From Bordetella genomosp. 9 (GTDB lineage Bacteria; Pseudomonadota; Gammaproteobacteria; Burkholderiales; Burkholderiaceae_B), in assembly GCF_002261425.1 (NCBI RefSeq), contig NZ_NEVJ01000003.1, positions 2,976,001 to 3,040,000 on the forward strand: a stretch of DNA of 64,000 bases. The letters are read 5' to 3'. Below the pieces are notes generated by a model that was not told the DNA's origin, did not search any database, and saw only the letters and a program-made list of their open reading frames with translations. The translations under genes and the position numbers were made by a program. Shown here piece by piece: positions 17,184 through 26,741 of this stretch. Numbering within the stretch: position 1 is the stretch's first letter; each line of letters opens with the position of its first letter.

Positions 17184-17963
17184 ATGGGTTTATCCATCGA
17201 TCTGAACTGCGACATGGGCGAAAGCTATGGCGCCTGGAAAATGGGCAACGACGAAGACGTGCTGGAGTACGTGTCGTCGGCCAATATCGCCTGTGGCTTC
17301 CACGGCGGCGATCCGGGCACCATGCGGCGCACGGTGGCGGCGGCGCTGGCGCGCGGCGTGGCGTTGGGCGCCCATCCCAGCCTGCCCGACCTGGCCGGCT
17401 TCGGACGCCGCGTCATGCAGGTGAGCCCGGCCGAGGCCTACGACTTCATGGTCTACCAGATCGGCGCGCTGGCCGGCGTGGCGGCGTCCCAGGGCGCGCA
17501 ACTGCACCATGTGAAGGTGCACGGGGCGCTGTACAACATGGCGGCCAAGGATCGTGCGCTGTCCGAAGCCCTGTGCCGCGCGATGCGCGACGTGGACAAG
17601 AACCTGGTGCTGTATGGCCTGGCCGGCAGCGAACACATCCGCGCGGCCGAAGCGCTGGGCGTTCCCGTGGCGCAGGAGGTGTTCGCCGACCGTTCCTACC
17701 AGGACGACGGTTCGCTGACGCCGCGCAGCCATCCCGGGGCCATGATCACCGACGTCGACAAGGCGATCGAGCAGGTGCTGCGCATGGTGCGGGATGGCAA
17801 GGTGCGCTCCGTCAATGGCAAGGACGTGCCGGTGCGCGCGGATACGCTGTGCATACACGGCGACCAGCCGAACGCGGTGGTGTTCGCCAGCGGCATCCGT
17901 CGCGCGCTCGAGACCGCCGGCGTCGTCGTGAAGACGGTGGCCGCGTCGGGCGCCACCGCCTGA
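17184..17963 (+). CDS. pxpA: 5-oxoprolinase subunit PxpA (LamB/YcsF)
   Basis: PxpA is the LamB/YcsF-family subunit of 5-oxoprolinase. The protein begins with the strongly conserved IDLNCDMGES segment and carries ANIACGFHGGDPG, GAHPSLPDLAGFGRR and HHVKVHGALYN, all typical. Two in-frame ATGs exist, at 17178 and 17184; GGAG at 17173-17176 is 7 bases from the second and only 1 from the first, so I choose 17184 (259 residues). It follows pxpC by 12 bp and completes the pxpB-pxpC-pxpA set. A short tandem repeat follows its stop codon. Confidence 0.95.
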   Translation: MGLSIDLNCDMGESYGAWKMGNDEDVLEYVSSANIACGFHGGDPGTMRRTVAAALARGVALGAHPSLPDLAGFGRRVMQVSPAEAYDFMVYQIGALAGVAASQGAQLHHVKVHGALYNMAAKDRALSEALCRAMRDVDKNLVLYGLAGSEHIRAAEALGVPVAQEVFADRSYQDDGSLTPRSHPGAMITDVDKAIEQVLRMVRDGKVRSVNGKDVPVRADTLCIHGDQPNAVVFASGIRRALETAGVVVKTVAASGATA

Positions 17964-17977
17964 GCCACCCGGCCTGA

Positions 17978-18050
17978 CCGCGCCTGAGCCGGCCGCGCCT
18001 AAGCCGGCCGCGCCTAGCCGGCCGCGCCTAGCCGGCCACACATCAGCCGG
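17978..18050. repeat. Tandem 14-15 bp repeat after pxpA
   Basis: About five head-to-tail units of CCGCGCCT(A/G)AGCCGG or the 14-bp form CCGCGCCTAGCCGG, the last one degenerate (CCACACATCAGCCGG). Each unit contains the dyad GCCGGC. It fills the space between the pxpA stop and the convergent GntR gene and may act as a structured 3' end. Confidence 0.85.
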
Positions 18051-18081
18051 CCGCGCGAGGCATGTCCTGCCCCTTACTTGA

Positions 18082-18774
18082 TCAGGCGGACGCGTCGGCC
18101 GTGCCGCGCGTTTCGACTTCCTCCGCATAGGCGCGCAGCACCAGCGGCAATATCCATTCGGCGCATTCGCGCCGCACTTCGGCGGCGGCGCCGAAGTCCC
18201 GCCGCGCCAGGGCATCGACCACGCGGCCGAGATAACAGGCCGACGCGCCGACGTCGTAGAACCCCCGGCGGTACAGGTTGTAGCGCAGCGGCTCGCAGCG
18301 CTCGTTCAGGCGATGCACGGCCTCGCTCACCGGCTGGTTGCAGATGGCATCGACGATGGCCAGGAAGGCGCCGCGCACCGTCGACAGATAACTGAGCACG
18401 GCGCGGCCCGGATCGCAGCGGCGCAGCCTTTCGTGCGCATCGCGCAGGCGCGCCAGCAGCGGTTCGAGATCCTGCTGGTCGGCCAGGCCATTGATCGCGT
18501 AGGCCTCCAGTTCGGCCCGCAGCAGATACAGCTGGCGGATCTCGCGTTCGGTGTACAGCACCACCCGGAAACCGCGCCGCTGCGCATGGGTGGCAAGACC
18601 GCTCAGTTCCAGCAGCCGCAGCGCTTCGCGTATGGGACTGCGGCTGGTGCCGAAACGCCGTTCGAGCTCCTGTTCGCGCAGCGGTTGTCCCGGCGCCAGG
18701 GTCCCGTCGATGATCATCTGACGGAGTTGCTCGTACAGCATGTACGGGATGGTGGCAGGCGCCTTGATTTCCAT
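18082..18774 (-). CDS. GntR-family (FCD/FadR-type) regulator
   Basis: The 230-residue protein has an N-terminal GntR winged helix (residues 1-72: LYEQLRQMIIDGTLAPGQPL, FGTSRSPIREALRLLELSGLA) and an all-helical FCD ligand domain (about 80-205), which in the family usually binds a metal ion and a carboxylic acid. It converges on pxpA across the tandem repeat. Its promoter faces the end of the DUF3683 dehydrogenase gene, so no divergent partner marks its target. It may control the pxp genes or a distant locus; the sequence does not decide. Confidence 0.9.
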   Translation of the reverse strand: MEIKAPATIPYMLYEQLRQMIIDGTLAPGQPLREQELERRFGTSRSPIREALRLLELSGLATHAQRRGFRVVLYTEREIRQLYLLRAELEAYAINGLADQQDLEPLLARLRDAHERLRRCDPGRAVLSYLSTVRGAFLAIVDAICNQPVSEAVHRLNERCEPLRYNLYRRGFYDVGASACYLGRVVDALARRDFGAAAEVRRECAEWILPLVLRAYAEEVETRGTADASA

Positions 18775-18872
18775 TCGCTGTTTCCTGAAGGGCGATCATG
18801 TTGCACGCTTGTGGCGCATAACACAATGATACAACCGGACAGGAAACGAAACGGCGCCCTTGTCATTATTCA

Positions 18873-18900
18873 AAACATCGCGGCACCTGCCGCGATGTTT
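18873..18900 (-). terminator. Terminator of the DUF3683 dehydrogenase gene
   Basis: A perfect 13-bp dyad (AAACATCGCGGCA at 18873-18885 against 18888-18900) lies 11 bp after the dehydrogenase stop codon on the minus strand, followed by TTTTGAATAAT. The last stem bases shade into the T-run, as in ordinary intrinsic terminators. Confidence 0.82.
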
Positions 18901-18910
18901 CGCGACGGCG

Positions 18911-21900
18911 CTACACCAGGACCCGTTCGATGCCGCCCGAGTTGGCCAGCTTGACGTAGTTCTCCATCCAATCCGCCCCCAGGATATGGCGCGCCATTTC
19001 AACGACGATGTAGTCCGCTTCCATCGCGGTATCGCCCTTGTAGCGCGACAGGCCCTGCAGGCAGGACGGGCACGAGGTCAGCACCTTGACGTCGCCGTCG
19101 AAGCCGTCGGCGCGCACCGCCGTGCTGCCCTTGCGCAACTCTTCTTCCTTGCGGAAGCGCACCTGCGTCGAGATGTCCGGCCGCGTGACGGCCAGCGTGC
19201 CGGACTCGCCGCAGCAACGCTCGCTCTTGATGGTCGCGTCGCCGACCAGCGACTTGACCGTCTTCATCGGGTCCTGCAGCTTCATCGGCGTATGGCAGGG
19301 GTCGTGGTACATGTAGCGCACGCCCTGCACACCGTCCAGCTTGATGCCTTTTTCCAGCAGGTATTCGTGGATGTCCACCAGCCGGCAGCCGGGGAATATC
19401 TTGTCGAATTCGTAGCCGGACAATTGGTCGTAGCAGGTGCCGCAGCTGACCACGACCGTCTTGATGTCCAGGTAGTTCAGCGTATTGGCGACGCGGTGGA
19501 ACAGCACCCGGTTGTCCGTGATGATCTGCTCGGCCTTGTCGTTCATGCCGTTGCCGCGCTGGGGATAGCCGCAGCACAGATAGCCCGGCGGCAGCACCGT
19601 CTGCACGCCCGCATGCCACAGCATGGCCTGGGTGGCCAGGCCCACCTGCGAGAACAGGCGTTCGGAGCCACAGCCCGGGAAATAGAACACGGCCTCGGTA
19701 TCGGCCGACGTCGAACGCGGGTTCCGGATGATGGGAACGTAGTTGGCGTCCTCGATGTCGAGCAGCTTGCGCGCGGTCTGCTTGGGCAGCCCGCCGGGCA
19801 TCTTCTTGTTGATGAAGTGCACCACCTGTTCGCGCATCGGCGCCTTGCCCACGGTGGCCGGCGGATGCCGCGTCTGCTTGCGGGCCAGGCCCGACAGCAG
19901 GTCGTTGGCCGCGCGCTGCACCTTGTATCCGACACCCACCATGGCCTTGCGCGTGGCATTGATGGTGGCCGGATCCTTGGCGTTCAGGAAGAACATCGCC
20001 GCCGCGGTGCCGGGATTGAAGGACTTGCGCCCCATGCGGCGCAGCAGCGCCCGCATATTCATCGACACGTCGCCGAAATCGATGTCGACCGGACAGGGGT
20101 TGTAGCACTTGTGGCAGACGGTGCAGTGGTCGGCCACGTCCTCGAACTCTTCCCAGTGCTTCAGGCTGACGCCGCGGCGGGTCTGTTCTTCGTACAGGAA
20201 GGCTTCGACCAGCAGCGACGTCGCCAGGATCTTGTTGCGAGGCGAATACAGCAGGTTGGCGCGCGGCACGTGGGTGGCGCACACCGGCTTGCATTTGCCG
20301 CAGCGCAGGCAATCCTTGATCGACGACGAGATGGCGCCGATATCGCTCTGCTGCATGATCAGCGATTCATGGCCCATCAAGTTGAAGCTGGGCGTCCACG
20401 CATGCGTGAGATCGGCGCCCGGCATCAGCTTGCCGGCATTGAAACGCCCATGCGGATCGACGCGGCGCTTGTAGTCCTGGAAGGGCTGCAGCTCTTCCTG
20501 CGTCAGGAACTCGTACTTGGTCAGGCCGATGCCGTGCTCGCCGGAAATCACGCCATCCAGATCGCGGGCGATCTGCATGATGCGCGCCACGGCTTCATGC
20601 GCTTCGCGCAGCATGCCGTAGTCGTCCGAGTTGACCGGGATATTGGTGTGCACGTTGCCGTCGCCGGCGTGCATGTGCAGCGCGACGAACACGCGGCTCT
20701 TCAGCACCCGCGCGTGGATGGCGCACATCTCGTCCAGCACCTTCTTGCACGCCGAGCCGGAAAAAATGCCCTGCAGCTGCGCCAGGATTTCGGTCTTCCA
20801 GGACACCCGCACGGTGCGATCCTGCACGACGTCGAACACGCGCGCGCCGGGTTGCGCGGCGATGCGGTCGGCCAGCGTCGACTGCATATGGCCCATGCCC
20901 AGGCCCGGCAGATCCGGCAGCGCCTGCGTCAGGGGCTTGTCCAGTTCGTTCAGCAGGTAATGCCAGCGCGCGCGCGTCACGGCGAGCAGCTCATGCGCCT
21001 GGCGCGTCCGTTCGGCCAGCACTTCGGCGCGGGTGATTTCGGCGTCCTCGGCGTCTTCCGCCTTGCCCAGCGGCAGCGGCTGGTCCAGGAAAGCCTGCAG
21101 TTCGTCCAGCAGCCGCAGCTTGTTGCGCGTGGACAGCTCGATGTTGATGCGCTCGATATGGTCGGTGTATTCGCCCATGCGGCCGAGCGGGATCACCACG
21201 TCTTCGTTGATCTTGAAGGCGTTGGTATGGCGCGCGATGGCGGCGGTGCGCGAGCGGTCGGCCCAGAACTTCTTGCGGGCTTCCGCGCTGACGGCCACGA
21301 AGCCTTCGCCATGGCGGGTATTCGCCAGGCGCACGACTTCGCTGGCGGCGGTGGCGACCGCGGCTTCGTCGTCGCCGACGATGTCGCCGATCAGCACCAT
21401 CTTGGGCAATACGCCGCGCTTGCTCTTGGTGGCGTAGCCGACCGCGCGCAGATAGCGTTCGTCCAGGTGTTCCAGGCCGGCCAGGATGGCGCCGCGCTGC
21501 TTGCCGTCGTGATCCAGGTAGTGCTTGACCTCGATGATCGACGGGATCGCGTCGCGCGCCTGGCCGAAGAATTCCATGCAGACCGTGCGCGTATGCGCCG
21601 GCATGCGGTGCAAGACCCAGCGCGCGGACGTGATCAGGCCGTCGCAGCCTTCCTTCTGCACGCCCGGCAGGCCCGCCAGGAATTTGTCCGTGACGTCCTT
21701 GCCCAGGCCTTCCTTGCGGAAACGGCGGCCTTCGATTTCCAGGGTTTCGCTACGCAGCGGCGTTTCGCCGGGCTTGCCGCGGCCGTCGAACCACTTCAGT
21801 TCGAAGCGCGCCACGTCGACGTCGTGGATCTTGCCGCGGTTGTGCTCCAGGCGGGTGACCTCCAGCCAGTTGCCTTCGGCGTCCACCATGCGCCACCAGG

Positions 21901-22876
21901 CCAGGTTGTCCAGCGCGGTGCCCCACAGCACGGCTTTCTTGCCGCCGGCGTTCATGGCGATGTTGCCGCCCACACAGGACGCTTCCGCCGACGTCGGGTC
22001 GACGGCGAACACGTAGCCGGCCTGCGCGGCGGCGTCGGCCACGCGCTTGGTGACGACGCCGGCGCCCGTGAACACGGTGGCTACGGGTTCGGCGACGCCG
22101 GGCAGCTCGGTCAGCTCGACCGTGCCCAGCGTTTCGAATTTTTCGGTGTTGATGACGGCCGACTTCCAGGTCAGCGGAATGGCGCCGCCCGTGTAGCCGG
22201 TGCCGCCCCCACGCGGGATGATGGTCAGGCCCAGCTCGAAACAGCCGCGCACCAGGGCGGCGATTTCGTCCTCGCTGTCCGGCGTGAGCACGACGAAGGG
22301 ATACTCGACGCGCCAGTCGGTGGCGTCGGTCACATGGGACACCCGCGACAGGCCGTCGAACTTGATGTTGTCGCGGCCCGTGATGCGGCCCAGCACCTTC
22401 TGCGTCTGGCGGCGCAGCTGGGCGGTTTCGTCGAATTGGGCTTCGAAGCTGGCCACGGCCGCGCGGGCGCGTTCGATCAGCTGCAGCACCTTTTCGTCGC
22501 GGTACAGGTCATGCCCTTCCTGGAAATCGATGCGGCCGGGCTCGCGGCGCCTGTCGATTTCGCCCAGGCGATGATGCAGCGCCTCGATCAGCAGGCGGCG
22601 GCGCTTGGGATTGTCCAGCAGGTCGTCCTGCAGATAGGGATTGCGGCGAACGACCCAGATATCGCCCAGCACCTCGTACAGCATGCGCGCGGATCGGCCC
22701 GTGCGGCGCTCCCCGCGCAGATCGGTCAACAGTTGCCAGGCGTCGTCGCCCAACAACCTGCCCACGACTTCGCGGTCGGAAAACGATGTGTAGTTGTAGG
22801 GGATTTCACGCAGGCGGGTGCCTGGTGCCGGCGGAACCGCCGCGGTCAGTAGCTGGCTGGCGAGGGGGGCGTTCAT
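18911..22876 (-). CDS. Large FAD- and Fe-S-containing dehydrogenase with DUF3683
   Basis: This 1321-residue protein joins four modules: an N-terminal DUF3683 region (about 1-175), a VAO-type FAD-binding domain ([17 protein letters not shown] near 235), a D-lactate dehydrogenase-like C-terminal FAD-oxidase domain ([32 protein letters not shown]), and a GlpC/LutA-like part with two 4Fe-4S motifs ([11 protein letters not shown] and [11 protein letters not shown]) and paired CCG segments ([15 protein letters not shown]). The family oxidises 2-hydroxy acids such as D-lactate or glycolate and passes electrons to the respiratory chain; the substrate here is not shown by sequence. The gene is single, with its own terminator, convergent with nothing on the plus strand. 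Confidence 0.9.
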   Translation of the reverse strand: MNAPLASQLLTAAVPPAPGTRLREIPYNYTSFSDREVVGRLLGDDAWQLLTDLRGERRTGRSARMLYEVLGDIWVVRRNPYLQDDLLDNPKRRRLLIEALHHRLGEIDRRREPGRIDFQEGHDLYRDEKVLQLIERARAAVASFEAQFDETAQLRRQTQKVLGRITGRDNIKFDGLSRVSHVTDATDWRVEYPFVVLTPDSEDEIAALVRGCFELGLTIIPRGGGTGYTGGAIPLTWKSAVINTEKFETLGTVELTELPGVAEPVATVFTGAGVVTKRVADAAAQAGYVFAVDPTSAEASCVGGNIAMNAGGKKAVLWGTALDNLAWWRMVDAEGNWLEVTRLEHNRGKIHDVDVARFELKWFDGRGKPGETPLRSETLEIEGRRFRKEGLGKDVTDKFLAGLPGVQKEGCDGLITSARWVLHRMPAHTRTVCMEFFGQARDAIPSIIEVKHYLDHDGKQRGAILAGLEHLDERYLRAVGYATKSKRGVLPKMVLIGDIVGDDEAAVATAASEVVRLANTRHGEGFVAVSAEARKKFWADRSRTAAIARHTNAFKINEDVVIPLGRMGEYTDHIERINIELSTRNKLRLLDELQAFLDQPLPLGKAEDAEDAEITRAEVLAERTRQAHELLAVTRARWHYLLNELDKPLTQALPDLPGLGMGHMQSTLADRIAAQPGARVFDVVQDRTVRVSWKTEILAQLQGIFSGSACKKVLDEMCAIHARVLKSRVFVALHMHAGDGNVHTNIPVNSDDYGMLREAHEAVARIMQIARDLDGVISGEHGIGLTKYEFLTQEELQPFQDYKRRVDPHGRFNAGKLMPGADLTHAWTPSFNLMGHESLIMQQSDIGAISSSIKDCLRCGKCKPVCATHVPRANLLYSPRNKILATSLLVEAFLYEEQTRRGVSLKHWEEFEDVADHCTVCHKCYNPCPVDIDFGDVSMNMRALLRRMGRKSFNPGTAAAMFFLNAKDPATINATRKAMVGVGYKVQRAANDLLSGLARKQTRHPPATVGKAPMREQVVHFINKKMPGGLPKQTARKLLDIEDANYVPIIRNPRSTSADTEAVFYFPGCGSERLFSQVGLATQAMLWHAGVQTVLPPGYLCCGYPQRGNGMNDKAEQIITDNRVLFHRVANTLNYLDIKTVVVSCGTCYDQLSGYEFDKIFPGCRLVDIHEYLLEKGIKLDGVQGVRYMYHDPCHTPMKLQDPMKTVKSLVGDATIKSERCCGESGTLAVTRPDISTQVRFRKEEELRKGSTAVRADGFDGDVKVLTSCPSCLQGLSRYKGDTAMEADYIVVEMARHILGADWMENYVKLANSGGIERVLV

Positions 22877-23050
22877 GGAAGCGAAGGGTTGCCCTTAAAA
22901 AAATATTTTACGCCATGGCCGGGAACCGCCTGGAAATAACCCCAGGAGTGCGCCGACGCGGCGCCTGGCTGACGGAGAGCTGAAAAATGCCCGGGCACAT
23001 GGCTGGCACATGGCCGGCAGATGGCCGGGGCAAGGCGCGACGGGCCGGCG

Positions 23051-23581
23051 TCAGACGTGGGGGAACATCCAGATCAGGCCGCCCGTCATGACGAGATAGC
23101 GCAGGAATTTTCCGATGGCCATATAGATCGCGCAAGGCCAGAAGGACAGGCGCAGCCAGCCCGCCACCGCGCACAGCGGATCGCCGACCGCGGGCACCCA
23201 GGACAGCAGCAGGGCCGGCGGCCCCATGCGATGCAGCCAGTCCTGGGCCTTGCGGTGCCAGCGTCCATCGCCGGCATGGGCGCGCGCCTCGTGGGCGCGA
23301 TGCGGATGCTTTTCCTTCCAGCGCTCAGCGGCCCGCCAGGCGCCCCAGCCCATGGCGTAGCTGATCGCCCCGCCCACGGTGTTGCCGGCGGTGGCCACCA
23401 GGACGGCCGGCCAGAACATGTCGGGCATCAGCTTGACGTAGCCGAAGACCGCCGGTTCCGAACCCAGCGGCAGCAAGGTCGCGGACACCAGGCTCACGAT
23501 GAAAATGGCGCTCAGCCCCACATTGGGCAAGGCCAGCGTGGCCAAAAGCCAATTCACGGCGGACGTCAGGGCAGCTTCCAT
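23051..23581 (-). CDS. YqaA-family (DedA/SNARE-associated) inner-membrane protein
   Basis: The 176-residue protein starts at ATG 23581 and carries several hydrophobic segments (about 9-42, 55-80, 118-140 and 150-170). It has the YqaA/DedA signatures LPLGSEPAVFGYVKL, AGNTVGGAISYAMGWGA and WVPAVGDPLCAVAGWLRL. DedA relatives are linked to membrane-potential maintenance and undecaprenyl-phosphate or lipid movement; YqaA itself has no firm function. A longer upstream frame exists only because it runs antisense to ilvA. It is divergent from ilvA with 72 bp between the two starts, so the promoters are back to back. Confidence 0.88.
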   Translation of the reverse strand: MEAALTSAVNWLLATLALPNVGLSAIFIVSLVSATLLPLGSEPAVFGYVKLMPDMFWPAVLVATAGNTVGGAISYAMGWGAWRAAERWKEKHPHRAHEARAHAGDGRWHRKAQDWLHRMGPPALLLSWVPAVGDPLCAVAGWLRLSFWPCAIYMAIGKFLRYLVMTGGLIWMFPHV

Positions 23582-23653
23582 CCCGCGCAGTGTAGCCGGG
23601 GGCGGCGTCCGTGGTAATCTGCCCGACGCTTTCCATCCCGCGCCCCGCAGTCC

Positions 23654-25162
23654 ATGTCCACCGACTATCTGAAACGCATCCTGACTTCGAAAGTCTACGA
23701 CGTCGCCGTCGAGTCTCCGCTGGAACCAGCGACTTTGCTGTCCCAGCGAATTTCGAACACGGTGCTGCTCAAGCGCGAGGACACGCAGCCGGTCTTCAGC
23801 TTCAAGCTGCGCGGCGCGTACAACAAGATGGCGAATATGGCGCCGGCGGCGCTGGCGCGCGGCGTGATCGCCGCGTCGGCCGGCAACCATGCGCAGGGCG
23901 TGGCCCTGTCGGCGCGCCGGCTGGGCTGCCGTGCCGTCATCGTCATGCCGACCACCACGCCCGACGTCAAGGTCGACGCGGTGCGCCGCCTGGGTGGCGA
24001 AGTCGTGCTGGCGGGCGAAAGCTTTTCCGACGCCTACGCCCACGCCCAGGAACTGGAACGCAAGCAGAAGCTGACCTTCGTCCACCCCTTCGACGACCCT
24101 GACGTCATCGCCGGCCAGGGCACGGTGGGCATGGAAATCCTGCGCCAGCACCCCGGCCAGCTCGATGCGGTGTTCGTCGCCATCGGTGGCGGCGGCCTGA
24201 TATCCGGCGTCGGCGCCTACATCAAGCAGTTGCGCCCGGACGTGAAGATCATCGGCGTGCAGACCGAGGACTCCGACGCCATGCTGCGCAGCGTGCGCGC
24301 CGGCCGCCGCGTGGTGCTGAACGACGTCGGGCTGTTTTCCGACGGCACGGCGGTCAAGCAGGTGGGCGCCGAGACCTTCAAGCTGGTGCGCAAGTATGTC
24401 GACGACTTCGTCGTCGTCGATACGGACGCGATCTGCGCCGCCATCAAGGACGTGTTCCAGGACACGCGCAGCGTACTGGAGCCGGCCGGCGCCATGGCCG
24501 TGGCCGGGGCCAAGCAATACCTGGCCCAGCACAAATGGAAGAACAAGACCGTGGCGGCGATCGCCTGCGGCGCCAACATGAACTTCGACCGCCTGCGCTT
24601 CGTCGCCGAGCGCGCCGAAGTCGGCGAAATGCGCGAAGCGGTATTCGTGGTGTCCATGCCGGAACAGCGCGGCAGCTTCCGCAAGTTCTGCGAACTGGTG
24701 GGCGACCGCAGCGTCACGGAGTTCAATTACCGCATTTCCGACGCCGTGCGCGCCCACGTGTTCGTCGGCGTGCAGGTGACGTCCCCCGCCGAGCCGGAAA
24801 AACTGGCCAACAATTTCCGCCGCCACGGTTTCGACACGCTGGACCTCACCCACGACGAAATGGCCAAGACCCACCTGCGCCATATGGTGGGCGGCCGCTC
24901 GGCGCTGGCGCACGACGAATTGCTGTATCGCTTCGAGTTTCCCGAACGCCCCGGCGCGCTGATGCGTTTCCTGAGCGCCATGAATCCCAACTGGAACATC
25001 AGCCTGTTCCACTATCGCAACCAGGGCGCCGACTATGGGCGCATCCTGGTCGGCATCCAGGTGCCGCCGTCGGATAAAAAGCAGTTCAAGGACTTCATCG
25101 CCGAACTGGCATATCCGTGCTGGAACGAGACTGAAAATCCGGCATATAAACTGATACTCTGA
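23654..25162 (+). CDS. ilvA: Biosynthetic threonine ammonia-lyase IlvA
   Basis: IlvA deaminates threonine to 2-oxobutanoate, the committed step to isoleucine. The 502-residue protein is the long allosteric type: PLP-binding lysine K51 in FSFKLRGAYNK, AGNHAQGVA at about 76-84, the glycine-rich phosphate loop GGGGL at 178-182, and two ACT-like regulatory domains in the last 180 residues (REAVFVVSMPEQRGSFRKF; YRFEFPERPGALMRF). ATG 23654 has no strong ribosome site but gives the full family N-terminus. A small CGTGGC/GCCACG hairpin at 25172-25189 follows the stop without a T-run. Confidence 0.96.
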   Translation: MSTDYLKRILTSKVYDVAVESPLEPATLLSQRISNTVLLKREDTQPVFSFKLRGAYNKMANMAPAALARGVIAASAGNHAQGVALSARRLGCRAVIVMPTTTPDVKVDAVRRLGGEVVLAGESFSDAYAHAQELERKQKLTFVHPFDDPDVIAGQGTVGMEILRQHPGQLDAVFVAIGGGGLISGVGAYIKQLRPDVKIIGVQTEDSDAMLRSVRAGRRVVLNDVGLFSDGTAVKQVGAETFKLVRKYVDDFVVVDTDAICAAIKDVFQDTRSVLEPAGAMAVAGAKQYLAQHKWKNKTVAAIACGANMNFDRLRFVAERAEVGEMREAVFVVSMPEQRGSFRKFCELVGDRSVTEFNYRISDAVRAHVFVGVQVTSPAEPEKLANNFRRHGFDTLDLTHDEMAKTHLRHMVGGRSALAHDELLYRFEFPERPGALMRFLSAMNPNWNISLFHYRNQGADYGRILVGIQVPPSDKKQFKDFIAELAYPCWNETENPAYKLIL

Positions 25163-25250
25163 CTGCCCAGCCGTGGCGGCCCGGCCACGCCGGACGCCCC
25201 TGACGCCTGGTCTGGGCTCGAATCGCGAAAACAGCAGCGGAAGACGCCGG

Positions 25251-26147
25251 ATGGACATCCAGCTCAATGACATCGCCTTGTTCGTCGAAGTGGCCAAGCG
25301 CAAGAACTTCAGCCATGCGGCCGAAGCATTAAGCATCCCGTCGGCGACGCTGTCCAAGCGGGTGACCGAACTGGAGCACCGCATCGGCTTGCAGCTGCTG
25401 ACGCGCACGACCCGCCGCATCGACCTGACGGAAGCCGGCGCGCTGTACTTCGAGCGCTGCCGCCACATCATCGAGGAAGCCCGGGTCGCGCACGAACAGC
25501 TGCAGGATATGGCGGCCCTGCCGCGGGGCCGGCTGCGCGTGTCCATGTTTCCCAGCCTGGCGGCGCTGGTCCTGCCCGTGGTCATGCGCGAGTTCAACGA
25601 TCAGTATCCCGACATCGAATGCGAATTCGACGTGACGGAGCGCCAGCTCGACCCGATCAGCAACCCCTTCGACCTGGTGCTGCGGATGGGTCCGCAGCCG
25701 GATTCCAGCCTGATTTCCCGCCAGCTCATGCTGATGGAACATCAGCTCTACGCGTCGCGCGCCTATCTGGAGCGGCACGGGCAGCCGCTGACGCCGGCGG
25801 ACCTCAGCCACCACGATTGCCTGCGCTTTCCCGCCGGCGACGGCAATGCGTCGACCTGGATGCTGCATTCCGGCAACCGCGTCGAACGCGTATCGGTGTT
25901 CGGGCGGCTGGTCGCCAATAATGCGGGCATGCTGGGCCGGCTGGCCGCGCGCGGCATGGGCATCGTGCCGCTGCCGGTCTTCCATGCCATGGAAAAGGCG
26001 GTCGCCAATATCGGGCTGGTTCGGGTCCTGCCCGACTGGAGCCTGACGCCCCTGCCGCTGTTCGCGCTACTGCCGTCGCGCACCGTTCCGGCAAAGACGC
26101 GCGCCTTCCTGGATTTCATCCAGCCGCGGCTGCAATACCGCAGCTGA
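25251..26147 (+). CDS. LysR-family regulator
   Basis: The 298-residue protein has the standard winged helix (MDIQLNDIALFVEVAKRKNF, IPSATLSKRVTELEHRIGLQLL) followed by an effector domain of the CrgA/DsdC-like type with LPRGRLRVS at the junction. ATG 25251 is chosen over an upstream in-frame start that has no similarity. It is co-directional with the downstream cupin cassette, separated by a terminator-like hairpin and a promoter with an operator-like dyad. It may regulate that cassette despite not being divergent. The ligand is unknown. Confidence 0.9.
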   Translation: MDIQLNDIALFVEVAKRKNFSHAAEALSIPSATLSKRVTELEHRIGLQLLTRTTRRIDLTEAGALYFERCRHIIEEARVAHEQLQDMAALPRGRLRVSMFPSLAALVLPVVMREFNDQYPDIECEFDVTERQLDPISNPFDLVLRMGPQPDSSLISRQLMLMEHQLYASRAYLERHGQPLTPADLSHHDCLRFPAGDGNASTWMLHSGNRVERVSVFGRLVANNAGMLGRLAARGMGIVPLPVFHAMEKAVANIGLVRVLPDWSLTPLPLFALLPSRTVPAKTRAFLDFIQPRLQYRS

Positions 26148-26170
26148 TCCGCCTCCGCTACCCAAGGACA

Positions 26171-26199
26171 GGCCGCTTTGCGGCCAGGGGCGCTTTTTT
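26171..26199 (+). terminator. Probable terminator after the LysR gene
   Basis: GGCCGC-TTT-GCGGCC (26171-26185) is followed after eight bases by six T residues (26194-26199). It lies 24 bp after the LysR stop. The gap between stem and T-run makes it imperfect. Confidence 0.5.
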
Positions 26200-26202
26200 G
26201 CC

Positions 26203-26240
26203 TTGACTCCAATTTTCATGGTTGTGAAAATAGATTCACA
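26203..26240 (+). promoter_or_regulatory. Promoter with phased operator half-sites before the cupin cassette
   Basis: TTGACT at 26203-26208 is a good -35 element; the -10 would fall at 26225-26232 in A/T-rich DNA. Two overlapping perfect dyads cover it: ATTTTCA-N6-TGAAAAT (26212-26231) and TGTGAA-N6-TTCACA (26223-26240). The half-sites TTCA/TGAA/TTCA start at 26215, 26225 and 26235, exactly one helical turn apart, as expected for cooperative repressor binding over the -10. Confidence 0.6.
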
Positions 26241-26261
26241 TACAAAAAAACGGAGACAACG

Positions 26262-26648
26262 ATGGCGTCCTCTACCCCCTCCTGGCTGGTCCGCGAAGCC
26301 GATGTCCCGGGTTACCACCCGGCCAACCACCTGGGCACCACCAACCGCCGCCTGATCGGCGCGCAGAACGTCGGGGCCCGCCACGTCGAGGTCATCCTGG
26401 GCGTGATCGACAAAGGCAAGGGCGCGCTCCCGCACGCCCACCCCGGGATCGAACAGGTCTGCTACCTGTTGTCCGGCACCGCGCGCGCCGAGGTGGACGG
26501 CGTGGCGGCCGATATGCAGGCGGGCGACTGCTGCTACTTCCCGCCCGATATTCCCCACGTGTTCACCGTCACCAGCGACGAGCCCGCCCGGCTGCTGGTG
26601 ATCTATACGCCGCCCTACGAAGAGAACCCGGACCGCGTCATCCGCTGA
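26262..26648 (+). CDS. Cupin-domain protein
   Basis: The 128-residue single-domain cupin shows both motifs: H58, H60 and E64 in LPHAHPGIEQVCYLLSG, and H99 in YFPPDIPHVF, the usual metal-binding set. ATG 26262 follows CGGAGA at a good distance. It is the first gene of a cassette with a Bug-type binding protein, a class III CoA-transferase and an acyl-CoA dehydrogenase. Small cupins in such cassettes can be isomerases, dioxygenases or decarboxylases, or sensors; nothing here decides which. Confidence 0.86.
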   Translation: MASSTPSWLVREADVPGYHPANHLGTTNRRLIGAQNVGARHVEVILGVIDKGKGALPHAHPGIEQVCYLLSGTARAEVDGVAADMQAGDCCYFPPDIPHVFTVTSDEPARLLVIYTPPYEENPDRVIR

Positions 26649-26741
26649 CGGCGTCCGCCATTGCAGTGGCCGCTGAATCCGGCCGGCACGCCCCGCGCGC
26701 TGGCCATCCGGCAGATAAAACAGAACCAGGAGACAAGCACC

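Noticed and set aside
18860..22852. A 1330-codon open frame on the plus strand
   Set aside because: It lies exactly antisense to the DUF3683 dehydrogenase; composition (His/Arg/Gln-rich, low Lys) is that of a shadow frame in high-G+C DNA.
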